A stretch of 64,000 bases of DNA from Arabidopsis thaliana (lineage: Eukaryota > Streptophyta > Magnoliopsida > Brassicales > Brassicaceae): the NCBI RefSeq assembly GCF_000001735.4, contig NC_003076.8, positions 806,001 to 870,000 of the forward strand. The letters run 5' to 3'. Shown piece by piece: positions 1 to 14,186 of this stretch. Numbering within the stretch: the stretch's first letter is position 1; each line of letters starts with the position of its first letter. The notes beneath the pieces were generated by a model. The model had not been told where the DNA came from and searched no databases. It saw only the letters and a program-made list of their open reading frames with translations. Both the position numbers and the translations under genes were made by a program.

Positions 1-900
1 AATTCTTACACTGACACAACAAAAACTAAAATAAAAAATATTTATTGGCGCCGGATATGATTGGGAAACTTCAAACTATGCAACCATGTGTTATTGGACC
101 CATTTGCCTCTTTAAGAAAATTTTCAACATTTAAGCCTAACACTAGTTAGATTTTTTAATTTTAACTAATTACATTTGCATGTTAATCCTTCCTTAAATG
201 CTCATTTACTATAAATTTATTTTTGGGGATTTGGTACAGAGCAGAAAATATTAACAATGAAAAGAAATCATGATTCATTTTTGATTATATCAATTAAAAA
301 TAAGTTGAAATAACAATTTTAAATGTAAAAATAAAAATTAAAATCTCCCAACCTTTTTTTCATCTCAAATATTTAAATCTATCTTTTACAGTATTGTCCT
401 AGTAAATCTGAAAAGTCAGAAAGTCAGAATATTCAATCTAATCACATAATTATAAAGTTTTTCATGCCATTCGATTTTGTTTCTTCTATTGCACAAATTA
501 GTAAAACAGAATAAAAAATATCTATTAAACTTAAAATTTTGGAAATAAATACACATCAATCTATATATTCCACTTCAATTCTATTTAACATGAAACCAAA
601 ACCCCAAAAAAACTTGATCGATATAGATTCCACTTCAAATCTATTTATGATAAGAAAAATAAATTAGAATCAAAATTAGATTCTACGCCCCCTAATTATT
701 AAATCAATAGAATCAAGGATTATTTTTTTATCAAGTTGATTACTATTTTCCTTAGTAGACACCTCTTTGGAAAATGTTCTTACAACATTAAAGAATGAAT
801 CAAGTAATAAAAAATAAAAGCGAAGAACTCGTGACCGTTCATATTAATGATCCAACGGTTACAAAATCTCATGACAAAATCACTAAAGCCCAGATTTTCA
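1..900. other. AT-rich intergenic DNA upstream of the OTU gene
   Basis: No coding exon, RNA gene or recognisable transposon is seen here. The sequence is very AT-rich with scattered poly-A/T runs. The right end should carry the promoter of the following OTU gene. Confidence 0.6.
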
Positions 901-908
901 TATAAATA
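901..908 (+). promoter_or_regulatory. Probable TATA box of the OTU gene
   Basis: TATAAATA at 901-908 precedes a long CT/A-rich leader. A 5'UTR intron fits well at 1240-1708 (donor AAAG|GTGAGT, acceptor TTGGCAG), just before the ATG at 1728. A start site some 30 bases downstream of the box is inference. Confidence 0.5.
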
Positions 909-1727
909 TTGAGTGGCATTTTGCGCGTTTTCTCATTTTTCTTTTTAATTTTTTTTAATTTTTCTGGGTTTCTTTCTCGAATCGAAAAAGGGAAGAACAG
1001 CTTTATTTTTATTCGAATCATTCTCGATCCTTTTTTTTTCATCATCAGCCAAAAAAATTCAGTCTTTTTCAGAAGAAGAAAGTTGCGAAAAAGAGAAAGA
1101 AATAAAGAGAAAACCAATTTGAATTATGTTTATTTCCAACCTAAATTCTCAATCTTTCTTCCCAAAACTCTAAAAATTGTCTATTTTTAGTAAAAATTCA
1201 ATTCCGTCTTCAAGTTGCAGAGATTTTAGTAAGTGAAAGGTGAGTTTCTTCAACTTTTGATCTAACTTCTTCTTCTTCATTTCAACCATTTATTTTCTCA
1301 GATCTAGGTCCATTTTATTCTCGATTCATAGCCCCCCAAAAAAAAAACTCCTGCTTTGAGTTCATTACTAAATCTCCAAGTTGGTCTCTTTGTTTTCAAA
1401 AAGCTTTTAGCTTTGATTTTGATAATGACTTTTAGTTACTGTATCTATCTAATTTAGGAAAAATGAATTTGGACAATTTTGGAGTAACAACATTTTGTGT
1501 TAATTCTTTAGAAATCACACATTTTGTCCTCTTTGTTGAAAAGTCTCTGTTGTTTAATTTTCCCGTCAATGTCCAGAGAGGTCTCCCAAGATTTACGCAA
1601 CTAAATTAATTGATATTTTTGGAGTGTTAATTAAGTCATTATGGAGTATTTGATTTTGATTTGTTATGGATAAGATTTTTGATTTCCTGGTAACGTTTCT
1701 CTTGGCAGTTTTTTTTGTTGTTTGAAG

Positions 1728-3608
1728 ATGGTGTCACATGAAGAGAACACAAGTATTGTGGAATGGTTTCTTGGTCCACATCCATACACGTATCCGCCTT
1801 ATGGTATTGAGATGATTCATGAGGATGATGAAGTAGCAGTAGCTCATCATCATCATCATCACCAGAGCGGTGAGTATTACAGAGAGTATGAAGATCATCG
1901 TAGTAGCGATGTAGATAACGATGAGATCATTGCTAGAACTCTCCAAGACGATTTTTTGCAGCTTGAAATCGCAGAAAGTAACGATTATTCGCATCAGAAT
2001 CAACAACAACAACATCAACAAGAAGGTTATACTAACAACTATAGTAATAACAACAATGGTTATGCTTGGAATGATCAGTCTCCTGCTGTGGATTATTCTT
2101 CAGGTTATTATTCATTGGTTTATGCTTTTCCTCTGTGTTGTTATGGTATTAGGGAATAGATTACAGAGATGCGTTTTTGGTTGTTGTAGAATGGATAGGA
2201 AATGATAATGATCAAGATGGGAGGAGCGATGATTCGGTTAATGTCTTTTCGTGTTCAAGCCCGAGTGACACGGATGAGTATGTATACTCGTGGGAATCGG
2301 ATCAGTGTGATGCTGATGGTGAATTTGGAAGGAGATTGAATCAAATGGTTCCCATTCCGGTAAGTACTCTAAGATGTTCAAATTAACGTTAATATTGTTC
2401 TTATGATTTTACAATCGATCATAATATGTATGCAGTATATACCGAAAATAAATGGAGAAATACCTCCGGAAGAAGAAGCAGTTTCAGATCATGAAAGACT
2501 TCGGAATAGGTATTTGTTTTTGCTCATTCTATGTTTTCTATCATATATAAACCATTCTTGATTGCATTACTTTCCCATTGTTTCAGGTTAGAGATGTTTG
2601 ACTTCACTGAGGTTAAGGTTCCAGGAGATGGTAATTGCCAGGTATACTTCTTCATACGCAGATCGTTCTGGAAGAATTAGTTAGATTCTGAGTCATCATT
2701 TTGAATCTTGAATGCTCTCTCCCGATTTTTTCTTTTCAGTTCCGTGCTTTAGCTGATCAACTGTACAAAACCGCAGATCGCCATAAACATGTTCGACGAC
2801 AAATAGTAAAACAGGTTTGGTGATCTATTTGCTCTTGAGAATCTTTGCTAGCTTCCATAAGTTGCATGAACTCATTCTTTTTTTTTCAATTTTCATCTTC
2901 TGGTTTAGCTAAAATCTCGTCCAGATTCTTATCAAGGATACGTTCCTATGGACTTCTCTGATTATCTAAGAAAGATGTCTCGGTAAAATATCTTCTCTTA
3001 GTGAACTCCATAACCGCATTTGCTGCCAATTCTCTTGTTAAAGCCTAGTGTTAAAATTTGGAACAGGAGCGGCGAATGGGGCGATCATGTGACATTACAG
3101 GCAGCTGCAGATGCGGTATTCATTCTTAAATCTTGTAAAAAAAAGATGCAGTGATCTTCCTTTTACTTTCCTCAGTTCATAGTTAATCAGTTTGGTGAAA
3201 CTTTTTAATATTGCAGTATCGGGTGAAAATAGTAGTCCTAACATCGTTCAAAGATACATGTTACATTGAAATTCTTCCTACCTCCCAAGAATCCAAAGGA
3301 GGTAAAGAGTTTTCTTTCACTGTAAATTTTGTTTGTCTACTATACCTCTCTCTTGCTGGTTATTACAGTGATCTTTTATTTTGCTCTTGTTGTCTGCAGT
3401 AATCTTCTTGAGCTTCTGGGCAGAGGTTCATTACAACGCCATCTACTTAAACAGAGGTAACTTCGAGAAACCTTTTGTTTCACAGACTATGTTTCGCTTC
3501 TTTCCTCTTCATCTTAATTCTCTTCTTCTTCTCCATATTTTTTGGTGTTCAGATACATCTGAAACAGAGCTACAGAGGAAGAGAAAATGGTGGCGTTTCG
3601 GAAACTAG
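1728..3608 (+). CDS. OTU10: OTU-domain cysteine protease (deubiquitinase)
   Basis: Ten coding exons (1728-2103, 2190-2359, 2436-2509, 2587-2641, 2740-2814, 2909-2982, 3067-3115, 3217-3301, 3400-3456, 3553-3608) give 356 residues. The OTU fold occupies the C-terminal half: the oxyanion/cysteine motif DGNCQFRAL places Asp221 and Cys224, and the catalytic His is His330 in EVHYNAIY. Known OTU enzymes cleave ubiquitin chains. The first 180 residues look disordered, with a natural run of six His (40-45), a Gln-rich stretch and many Asn and Ser. A basic tail (KRKWWRFGN) ends the protein. The gene ends 480 bases from the convergent CDC48C gene. The symbol rests on recall of AT5G03330; the family call is firm. 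Confidence 0.93.
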
Positions 3609-4090
3609 ACAGACCATTGGATCATCATCACTGGGTTACATTAATATTTATTGACTTGAGAGAGATGTTCTTAGACATAGTCCCTTCGTAGAGAGAGAGA
3701 GGATGCTGAACAGAGCTCACAGCTTCAAAGCCTTACAATAATATTATTTTCTTCTTTGAAAGAAAGAAAATTTTCTTTTAAAAAAACAGAATTAACAAAT
3801 TAAATAAAATACACAAAATTTTGATCATTTCCTTATTCAGCTTGTTAACGTTCCAAATTCTAACGGTTCCAACGATTGATTTTTTTCTCGTATATTATAA
3901 CTTCCTAAGAAATTAACGTTAAGTAACCGATCAAAGGCATTGTGAATGAAATAAACATAGAAATAATTTGCTCAAGTGATTATAAGCTGGCAAACCCAGA
4001 TGATTTTAAACTGTATCAATCTCGACATCATCCAAAAGAACCTAATTTAAGTTAAAGAAAGAAGAAAAACGATCACTAAGAAATCAAAAT
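3609..4090. other. Convergent 3' flanks of the OTU and CDC48C genes
   Basis: This stretch holds the two 3'UTRs and AT-rich spacer. A GAGAGAGAG run lies near 3692-3700. No other gene is visible. Confidence 0.6.
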
Positions 4091-7133
<3,043 letters not shown>

Positions 7134-7254
7134 AATGATAGCTTAAACTGACAAGAGAGCTCTAAGAAGGAAGTTGGGAAATTTGTTTCTAGAGAGATCG
7201 ATTGGTGATGATGATGATGATGATGAATGGGATCTCAAGGGAGCTGAACTCGGG

Positions 7255-7262
7255 ATTTTATA
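7255..7262 (-). promoter_or_regulatory. Probable TATA box of CDC48C
   Basis: On the minus strand TATAAAAT lies about 122 bases upstream of the CDC48C ATG. The transcribed leader between them would include a GAT-repeat microsatellite (about 7205-7227). Confidence 0.5.
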
Positions 7263-8195
7263 CGCTCTGTGATTTCCTTCTTGTTGGAAAAATAAGCGAC
7301 CCTTAACTTTTAAGTTTATCTTGAAAAGTTCCAAAAACTAGGTGTTGTGATAAATACACCCATGTTCCCTTAACATCATATCAATTAATTTATATTATTA
7401 TATGATTTATCGAGAATCAAAACAAAAATCTACCTATATGAAGAATTAAAAAATTTGATGTAATTTTAAACTTATTTTAATAGTGTGGCGAGGGTACGTA
7501 AATGTTTATTAAAAACGTTATGGGGGAAAGTTGAAAATAAAAGTAAAAGAGAGGTGAGGATAACAGTTTTACTTTCTGGTTTTAGCAAACACAAGAAAGG
7601 AATAGAAGGTTCTTAGGTAGCGGTACCAAAGCAAGCTACATGTTTTTCTTACTTTTTTATAAATAGAAATTTAATATCTTACCATTTGATTTCTTTGTTC
7701 TAAAATAGATTTCCGTTTTTTTTATACGAAGTTATCAACATACGATTCAATTCAATAATTGCAGAAATTTTTGTTTGCATATGAATATATCATCAATATG
7801 AAATTCTAAATAAATATTCATAATTATTTATTATACGAAAAAATAATTATTTTCCCAAAAGATAAACCCTTATTGTTGTAAAAAAGTTATCAAACTAACT
7901 GAACTTTCATCTAATTAAAAATATTAGTTACTTAAAAAAAAGTTTGGGTTACAAAAGATTAATAGGAATCTAGGATATCATCAATCTAGAACTACGCGCC
8001 GTTGTTAGTCTCTTCGATATTAGACGTTGCGCCGTTTTCACTTTGAGATTTGCGATATTATAACTACATGCCGTTTTAAACTCCACTGATCGTCTTCTAT
8101 TCTAGTTCGATTCTCGACGGAGAATACTCGACGAGAAAATCCAGATCGGGAATCAACTTAGAGAAGAAGAAAATTAAAAAAGAGAACTTCTAAAG
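7263..8195. promoter_or_regulatory. Divergent promoter region between CDC48C and the EMC5-like gene
   Basis: About 0.9 kb, AT-rich, with no ORF of note. Near the EMC5 side GCCGTT occurs three times (7998-8003, 8031-8036, 8070-8075). Two of these sit in a shared ACTAC-N2-GCCGTT context (7991-8003 and 8063-8075), and CGATATTA occurs twice between them. This looks like a repeated promoter element of unknown factor. Confidence 0.45.
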
Positions 8196-9478
8196 ATGAA
8201 TTTGGGGTTCTTAGTTGGAGTTTTCGGCGTTCTTATTCTTTCTCATGCCGCTTATTCAACAATCCAATGTATGTCTACTCTTCCCAATCCAATTCCAGTT
8301 CCAATTGAGTCAGATCTACTTTAATTTTCGAGATAGGATCTTGATTTGGGTTTCTCTTGTTTATTTCAGATAGAGGATTGTTGAAGATTATGGAGGAAGA
8401 GTTTTCTCGACCACCGATTAATGTGAGTATATAATGATAACGGTTTCTCTTTTCCTCAATTGTGTTTGAATTATATCAGCAATGATTATGCTTTTATATG
8501 AATCATGATTGGATTTATTTAAGGTTATTCTGGAGTTGATCATTGGACTAGCTCTGTGTATGTGGGCTGCTTTGACTTTCCCTGGTAAATTTCTCTCGAT
8601 CCATCCGGATTCTGATGAAAACAGGTTTGTGATCATGTTTCTCTCGAACTCTCTGTTTTGCATCAGTGTTAATCAATCTGAATTCATGTTATCTAGTGAG
8701 TGTTTTTACTATTGAATTTTTCTCTGTTCGTACTTTGTTGAACTTGGTGTAGAGTTACTACGGGTCTTATAGAAGCATCTTCTGGCTAGATTTGGTTCAA
8801 TTATTCAGTTTAATCATGGGTGTTTCTAGTGAATATGTTTTCTTTTGACTGAGAAGGTTTACGGATGTGTTGTTAATCAATTGATTCAAAGAACTTGTGC
8901 TCTAGAGATGTTTCGAGGGTCTAGTTTTGATGTCTCTTTAACTCTCTGTTGTGCATCAGTGTTTATCAATCTGAAACATGGAAATTTGGTAGTTATTATA
9001 TTTCCCGATGATTGAATGACCACCAAAGACTCATGTTTATTGATAAGAAACTGTCGTCTAGAGATGTTCTAGGTCAAACATTGATGTTTCTTTAATACTT
9101 TGTGCAGCTAAGGTTTTCTAAAATGCAGGACATTCAAAGGGACATTTTCTAGTTTATATTTGGTCCAGTTACGATTATGGGTTTCAAGAGCTTTAACCAG
9201 TTCTGCTCCTGGCTAATTCAATCAGTTTATATTTGTTTCATTGGCTCTTTAGACCCACTTTGGTTCCTTCTATGTCGCAGCCTCTCCCCTACCTTTTTGT
9301 ACATTAGGTTCTTGAATTGGTTTTGAGTTTGGCTTTTGCTAGATAAAGTGAATATCTCCTGTTAACTGGTTTCTTTCAAAAAATTTGCAGGGCGGTGTTT
9401 TTACCAGATAATTCGGATTTCATGATATTCAATCACCGTGGCAGACTGTTCCCACCGCAGATCGACATGAAGTTTTGA
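8196..9478 (+). CDS. EMC5/MMgT-type ER membrane protein complex subunit
   Basis: Exons 8196-8268, 8370-8422, 8524-8624 and 9391-9478 give 104 residues. Visible features are an N-terminal hydrophobic segment (about residues 4-22), the motif FSRPPINV, and a second membrane segment at about 43-61 (VILELIIGLALCMWAALTF). A soluble tail follows with HPDSDENRAVF and the closing NHRGRLFPPQ. Length, two-helix plan and motifs fit the EMC5/membrane magnesium transporter family. EMC inserts tail-anchored and multipass proteins into the ER membrane; a Mg2+ transport role has been proposed for the animal family. The third intron is unusually large (8625-9390) and internally repetitive. Decayed fragments of the last exon and 3'UTR occur elsewhere in the window. 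Confidence 0.88.
8647..8975 (+). repeat. Degenerate direct repeats within EMC5 intron 3
   Basis: A 36-base segment at 8647-8682 recurs at 8940-8975 with two mismatches. A weaker pair sharing CTAGAGATGTT lies near 8900 and 9058. The intron seems to have grown by local duplication. No coding or transposon signal is seen in it. Confidence 0.7.
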
Positions 9479-9803
9479 ATTTTTATCACACTGCTTAGTC
9501 AAACACTGATCTGTGTAATGTTATGAGATGTTTCCATTGAAATTCTACTCTAAGTAACTACTCTGCTTTGCATCAATTTTTGATTCTTGAAACGAGTCTT
9601 GTGATGTTTCTGTGTGTCAGGTCTCTACTTAGAATCTTTTAGAATGAAGAATCAACATAACAACAAGTGCACAGGTCCTAGCAGGATAGGATACTGTGTA
9701 AATAGTCAAATACAAACAATTAAAACAACAAAATTTGCTATTTTATTCATTCCGGTTACAACTTTCTGATACATTAGAAAAAGCATAACCGAACAGAACC
9801 GGT
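9479..9803. other. EMC5 3'UTR and spacer before the lectin gene
   Basis: This holds the 3' flanks of two convergent genes. The first 150 bases (TGTTATGAGATGTTT, TTTGCATCA and flanks) are the source-like version of sequences repeated near 11240, 15800 and 19225. Confidence 0.6.
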
Positions 9804-10628
9804 TTAGATTCTCTTGGCACTGTTCTGGAAGGTCCAACTCCAAATGTCATGACGTTCAACGCCACGGCCCATGGCACCAGAAAAACCGGGGTACATATTT
9901 TGAAGAAAAACCTTAGAGAGATCTAAATGGGCAACGATCAAAGGCTTCTTAGGTTTCTTAACGGTTTCTGGCGCGAGAGTAACTGTAACCTTGGAGTTTC
10001 TATACTCAATCCAAGCCTTGTACCTCTCTCCATTACTCAGCTTGAACTCTTTAAACGACCAGTGTTTCATTTTCCCAATTCCTGTCTGAACCCAATAACC
10101 AGCTTTCTCAGCAACAACGGAAGTAACAGAGTTGATATTAATCCCGACATGGTTATCATTAATGTCTCCAAAACCTTTGTCCTGAAAAACGTCGAATTCG
10201 ACAGCAAAGATGTGGTTTTTGGGGTTGCCATTGTTGGTTTTGTTGAATATCCCGAGGTATCCAGCGGGTCCAGGACCGTCACTTTCAATGGAAGGGACGA
10301 CAACAAAAGCAAGGCCGTGACCAGGGGCGGGTTTGATGCGAGTAGAGATGGAGAAAGTGAAAGAAGTTTCAAATGGATAAGGAGAAGAAGAGTTTGAAGA
10401 AGGCTTGAAAGGGACTGGAGTGGACCAAAGACTTTGGCCGTGAGAGAATGGGTTCTCGTCTCGTGTCATGGAGAGAGCTCCGGAGCGGCTGACGCCATCA
10501 GAAGCAGGACCGAGCTCAGCGTCTCCAAGGAAGACCAACTCTGAGGTTTTGAGGTTGAGGTTGAGGTTGACGGCGGAAGTGGTGTGAGCTAAGAGCAGAG
10601 CAAGAAAACAGAGTTTATGAATCTTCAT
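9804..10628 (-). CDS. SAI-LLP1: Secreted legume-lectin-like protein
   Basis: A single exon of 274 residues. Residues 1-19 ([19 protein letters not shown]) form a clear signal peptide. The rest is one legume lectin beta-sandwich: [17 protein letters not shown], the metal-site strand AVEFDVFQD with a later DNHVGININ, and the C-terminal strand [20 protein letters not shown]. There is no transmembrane segment or kinase domain, so it is a free apoplastic or membrane-associated lectin-like protein, not a receptor kinase. AT5G03350 is described in the literature as a salicylic-acid-induced lectin-like protein; the TGACG and W-box-like motifs upstream agree. Sugar binding cannot be judged from sequence alone. 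Confidence 0.92.
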   Translation of the reverse strand: MKIHKLCFLALLLAHTTSAVNLNLNLKTSELVFLGDAELGPASDGVSRSGALSMTRDENPFSHGQSLWSTPVPFKPSSNSSSPYPFETSFTFSISTRIKPAPGHGLAFVVVPSIESDGPGPAGYLGIFNKTNNGNPKNHIFAVEFDVFQDKGFGDINDNHVGININSVTSVVAEKAGYWVQTGIGKMKHWSFKEFKLSNGERYKAWIEYRNSKVTVTLAPETVKKPKKPLIVAHLDLSKVFLQNMYPGFSGAMGRGVERHDIWSWTFQNSAKRI

Positions 10629-10693
10629 TGCGTTTTCGTAACTGCTGTTTACTCAAGTGAGAGTTTGAAAGAGTGAAATTATTAACGTGGTGA

Positions 10694-10900
10694 TTTATAA
10701 AGAGTAAAACATAAGCCCATGTACATGACGTCATATTGTATGATGTCAAGTAAACGCATCACCTACAAGATTTCCTTATCCTTTCCATAAATTGAACTCG
10801 ACCAATAAAAAACGTGATTGTTAATAATGGAAAGAAAAAAAAATTAAAACAAAATCATCGAATGGTCACATCAGCACATGACATTTTGTCAAGTAAACGC
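10694..10900 (-). promoter_or_regulatory. Lectin gene promoter with TATA, TGACGTCA and repeated W-box-like motif
   Basis: On the minus strand TATAAAT lies at 10694-10700, about 66 bases before the ATG. A palindromic TGACGTCA is at 10726-10733, a bZIP/TGA-type site. The 14-mer TGTCAAGTAAACGC occurs exactly twice, at 10744-10757 and 10887-10900; its complement starts GCGTTTACTTGACA and so carries a TTGAC WRKY core. Another CGTCA lies at 11046-11050. These motifs fit SA control, which is inference. Confidence 0.55.
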
Positions 10901-11953
10901 GTGAAGACACTGTTGTGAATACACTCATTCAGCAGAGTATGTGTACAGTGTACGCATATCTCGTATATTAGATTGTACTTGTCTTTTGCGATGTGAAAGC
11001 ATAGTATACGGTATCATTATGTGGATGAATGAATAGAAAACACTACGTCAAAAGGATAAGGAAAATCTAGTGGGTTCTTTAATTCTTTACCCACCACATA
11101 GACAACACTACGTCGTATAGAAATTTACTTAGAGAGTATTGAAGAGGAACATAGACAACCTTGTGTTTCTTCGGTGTAATTGGTCTAGAAAAGGACCAAT
11201 GCAATGCAAAGATCGATTGCTGTTTATTTTTCTACGAGAGATATTTTCAAAGAAAATTCACTCAGGAAAAAGTAATTTGCTTTGCATCCCAAATTCTCAT
11301 CAGTTTATCACACATATGAAATGTTCAACAATCTTACCATTGATTTCTTAGTAAATCGATCTCTGATTTTTCGTTTGAACGATTTTTAAATAGTAATCGT
11401 AATATTGTAGTTTAACCCAAAAATACTTGCACAATTGGTTAAAAAGTTCAAATTTTTTAGAGAGATCAAAGGTTCATATTTTCTCAACAAATAAATATTG
11501 TGAACTTACAATAAAAAATAGAAAATGGAGGGTTCTTTTGCAAAAAGGAGCAAAAACGGATTGAGCAGTGTAGTTGAGGCTTTAAATATGGCCCATGAGT
11601 CGTTGTGGCCCACAACTTAATATAGAAAAAGGTGCAAGTTGCATAGGCCAACGCCAATGTAACCCTCATTAACTTCATTATTAGTCTAAGAAAAACTCTT
11701 AGGCACGATCCGCAAGCTACGGACAGCTTGAGATTGTCTTGTCACACTTTATTTTTTTAATCTCTAAAAGTTGACCGTTGAATTTGTATTCGAACAGCCT
11801 GTAATATGGGATGGAGAGTGGATAGCCTGTATACATGATTATACATTGTTTGGTTAGATAAACATATACCAATATAGAGAGAGCAGCAAACATACCAAAA
11901 TCATTCAAATCTCTCGCTTAATTACTCAGATAAACTCTCTATCGGCGAACGCT
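10901..11953. other. Spacer between the lectin gene and DC1 copy 1
   Basis: No gene is supported. At 11238-11292 lies a short degenerate match to the EMC5 3'UTR (GAGATATTTTC and TTTGCATC with similar spacing). From about 11704 the sequence resembles the leader of the second DC1 gene near 15890-15960 (shared GATCCGCAAGCTACG, GTTGAC and CAGCCT). That part is probably the DC1 copy 1 promoter. Confidence 0.5.
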
Positions 11954-14008
11954 ATGGATTCGGAGCAGCAGACGGAGCTCTTATTACGCATTAGTCAACT
12001 AGTGTCTTTCGTCGATCCTCTCTTTTGGATTTCGGATGAAGCAACGAGTTATGTCGTATTAGTCACTAGTCGCATAATCGATCTCCTCAGCTCTATGGAT
12101 TTGGACTCGCTACCAAAACCGGAGACCAAACTCATGTCACTCACTACTCAAACCATAGCTCTCTTCAACACTATGGATTTGAAATCCCAGCCGAAGCCGC
12201 TAAGGAAGTTCATATCATTAGTATCTGAAAACATCCCTCTCGTCAACTCTATAGATTCTGCTACGGATCAGAAGCTCAAGTTGCTCTTTTTTAAAATAAG
12301 GGAACTCGAGCCGGAGCCGGAGCTCATATCACTCCTCCACCAAATTTACTACCTCGTCAAATCTAAGGATCCAGAGTGGGAGAAGCTTATTTCCTTATGC
12401 CCACAAGTACAAGTAAGCTTTCACGACGGAAAATTTCAGGTGACTGGAAATGTCCAGCGGTGCAGCAATAAAAAGCGGGACTGCCGATTTGAACGCTACA
12501 AGTTTTCAGGAGAAGACTACACCCATTTTCGCTGCTCGGCTTGCAATGGCGACGACCATGATGAAGAATATGACAAGGCTCCACTTGAGATCATTCACCC
12601 TCTTCATCCAAAACATTCTCTCCAGCTTGTCTTGATTGAAGCTTCTTATAGAACGAGGGAATGTTATTGCTGTGATGAAGATCTCGAACAGATGTTTTAT
12701 TACTGCCCGGCTTGTGATTATGCTATCAATATAGCTTGTGTGGAGAAACCACGACGCTTATCTGTAGACCATCCCAAGTGGCATGAGCATACTCTTTCTC
12801 TGTTTCCAAGAAAGACTCCCTTGACTTGCAGCGTTTGTGCATTGACACATACAAGATGTCCTTTCTATATATGTCCCCCTTGTGACTTTGTGGCCCATCA
12901 AAGCTGTTTCAGCTTACCACGTGTCATTCGCATATCTCGTCATCACCATCGTATCTCTTTCACTCATTCTTTTGAGAAAGGAGATTGGTCTTGCGGTGTC
13001 TGCCGTAAAAAGATCGACAATGATTATGGCGGTTATTCTTGCATCAAGGACGGTTGTTTCTATGGGGCACATTCAAGATGTGCCACACGAAGAAGTGTGT
13101 GGGATGGTAAAGAACTCGAGGGAGAGCCAGAAGAAAATGAAGAAGAACTTAAGCCGTTTGTCAGGATAAGCGACGGAATCATACAACATTTCAGTCATAA
13201 GCATCATCATTTGAGACTTGATGAGAACACTGACAGAGATTACGATGAGAATATGGAGTGTCAAGCATGCGTCAGACCAATCTATTTCGGTAACTTCTAC
13301 TCTTGTATGCAATGTGATTTCATTCTTCATGAAGCATGTGCGAATCTTCCTCGTAGACACCATCATCCAATACATGCACATTTGCTAACTCTAGTAACAG
13401 AGTATTACAATGTTATGGTCCATCGTAGCCAAGTTTGTTCAGCTTGTCCTTCGTTGTTGAGGGCTTGTTTCTTCTATAAGTGCGATGAACAAGACTGTGA
13501 TTTCCAGCTACACGTTCAGTGCGCCGTAGTTTCTGAGCCGCTAGTCCATGAAAGTCATATGCATCCTTTATTCCTTACATCCGAACCATATGAGGCAAGA
13601 CTTTGTTCGGTATGCAAAAAAGAATCATGGCTTCTTCTTTCCACAAAAGAAACATTCAATTGCATTGAAGAGTGTGATTTTGCTTTGTGTTTTGGATGTG
13701 CTACTTTACCTCAAAAGTTGAGGTATAAGCATGATAAGCATATGCTCACTCTTTCTTATGGGAACAAGACAAGTACCATGGCTTATTGGTGTGAAGTTTG
13801 CGAGGGATACTTAAATCCAAAAGAGCGATTTTATACGTGTGAGGAGGATTGTTGTGTCACCCTCCACATTGAATGTATATTTGCTATGACCATGAAACCT
13901 TATTCGTGGTGGCTCTTCTCCGGTAAAAAGGTATACGTTCTACCAAACAATGGTCATATGACTCACACATTTGCTTCGTTTGTGAGAAGCGTTGTCCACA
14001 CAAAGTAG
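11954..14008 (+). CDS. DC1 (cysteine/histidine-rich C1) domain protein, copy 1
   Basis: Intronless, 684 residues from ATGGATTCGGAG. Residues 1-138 are leucine/serine-rich repeats of the form LISL..QI..LVNSMDL. The rest is a string of plant DC1 zinc motifs: HPLHPKHSLQL, CYCCDEDL, WHEHTLSLF, CGVCRKKIDNDYGGYSC, CQACVRPIYFGNFYSC, HPLFLTSEP and HDKHMLTLSYG. DC1 proteins are a large plant family of mostly unknown, often stress-linked role; some bind lipids or proteins. The final Cys/His knuckle seen in copy 2 is lost because this copy is one base shorter near 13967, so the frame ends in SVVHTK. The unshifted frame would continue to a TGA near 14064. The copy is otherwise intact and may still be made. 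Confidence 0.82.
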   Translation: MDSEQQTELLLRISQLVSFVDPLFWISDEATSYVVLVTSRIIDLLSSMDLDSLPKPETKLMSLTTQTIALFNTMDLKSQPKPLRKFISLVSENIPLVNSIDSATDQKLKLLFFKIRELEPEPELISLLHQIYYLVKSKDPEWEKLISLCPQVQVSFHDGKFQVTGNVQRCSNKKRDCRFERYKFSGEDYTHFRCSACNGDDHDEEYDKAPLEIIHPLHPKHSLQLVLIEASYRTRECYCCDEDLEQMFYYCPACDYAINIACVEKPRRLSVDHPKWHEHTLSLFPRKTPLTCSVCALTHTRCPFYICPPCDFVAHQSCFSLPRVIRISRHHHRISFTHSFEKGDWSCGVCRKKIDNDYGGYSCIKDGCFYGAHSRCATRRSVWDGKELEGEPEENEEELKPFVRISDGIIQHFSHKHHHLRLDENTDRDYDENMECQACVRPIYFGNFYSCMQCDFILHEACANLPRRHHHPIHAHLLTLVTEYYNVMVHRSQVCSACPSLLRACFFYKCDEQDCDFQLHVQCAVVSEPLVHESHMHPLFLTSEPYEARLCSVCKKESWLLLSTKETFNCIEECDFALCFGCATLPQKLRYKHDKHMLTLSYGNKTSTMAYWCEVCEGYLNPKERFYTCEEDCCVTLHIECIFAMTMKPYSWWLFSGKKVYVLPNNGHMTHTFASFVRSVVHTK

Positions 14009-14186
14009 CTATTCAGTGCTCTGGAAAAAAATATTGTTCCACGTATTGTCTTGTTAAAGATTGATGGTAGAGGGAAGAGCAAATGTTTTGATGGAGATTG
14101 TAAGAAATGTTATTAATATTGTATTCCGTTGTATTGATTAATCAAAATATGTGCAAAAATAGATTCAGTCAGATGGTTGATCTGTA

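Noticed and set aside
909-1190. 93-codon ORF on + in the OTU leader
   Set aside because: It starts without ATG context, is made of poly-F/K low-complexity codons and lies in the CT-rich 5'UTR.
9927-10397. 156-codon ORF on + opposite the lectin gene
   Set aside because: It is a shadow of the lectin coding strand; the lectin frame has a signal peptide and family motifs and this one has none.
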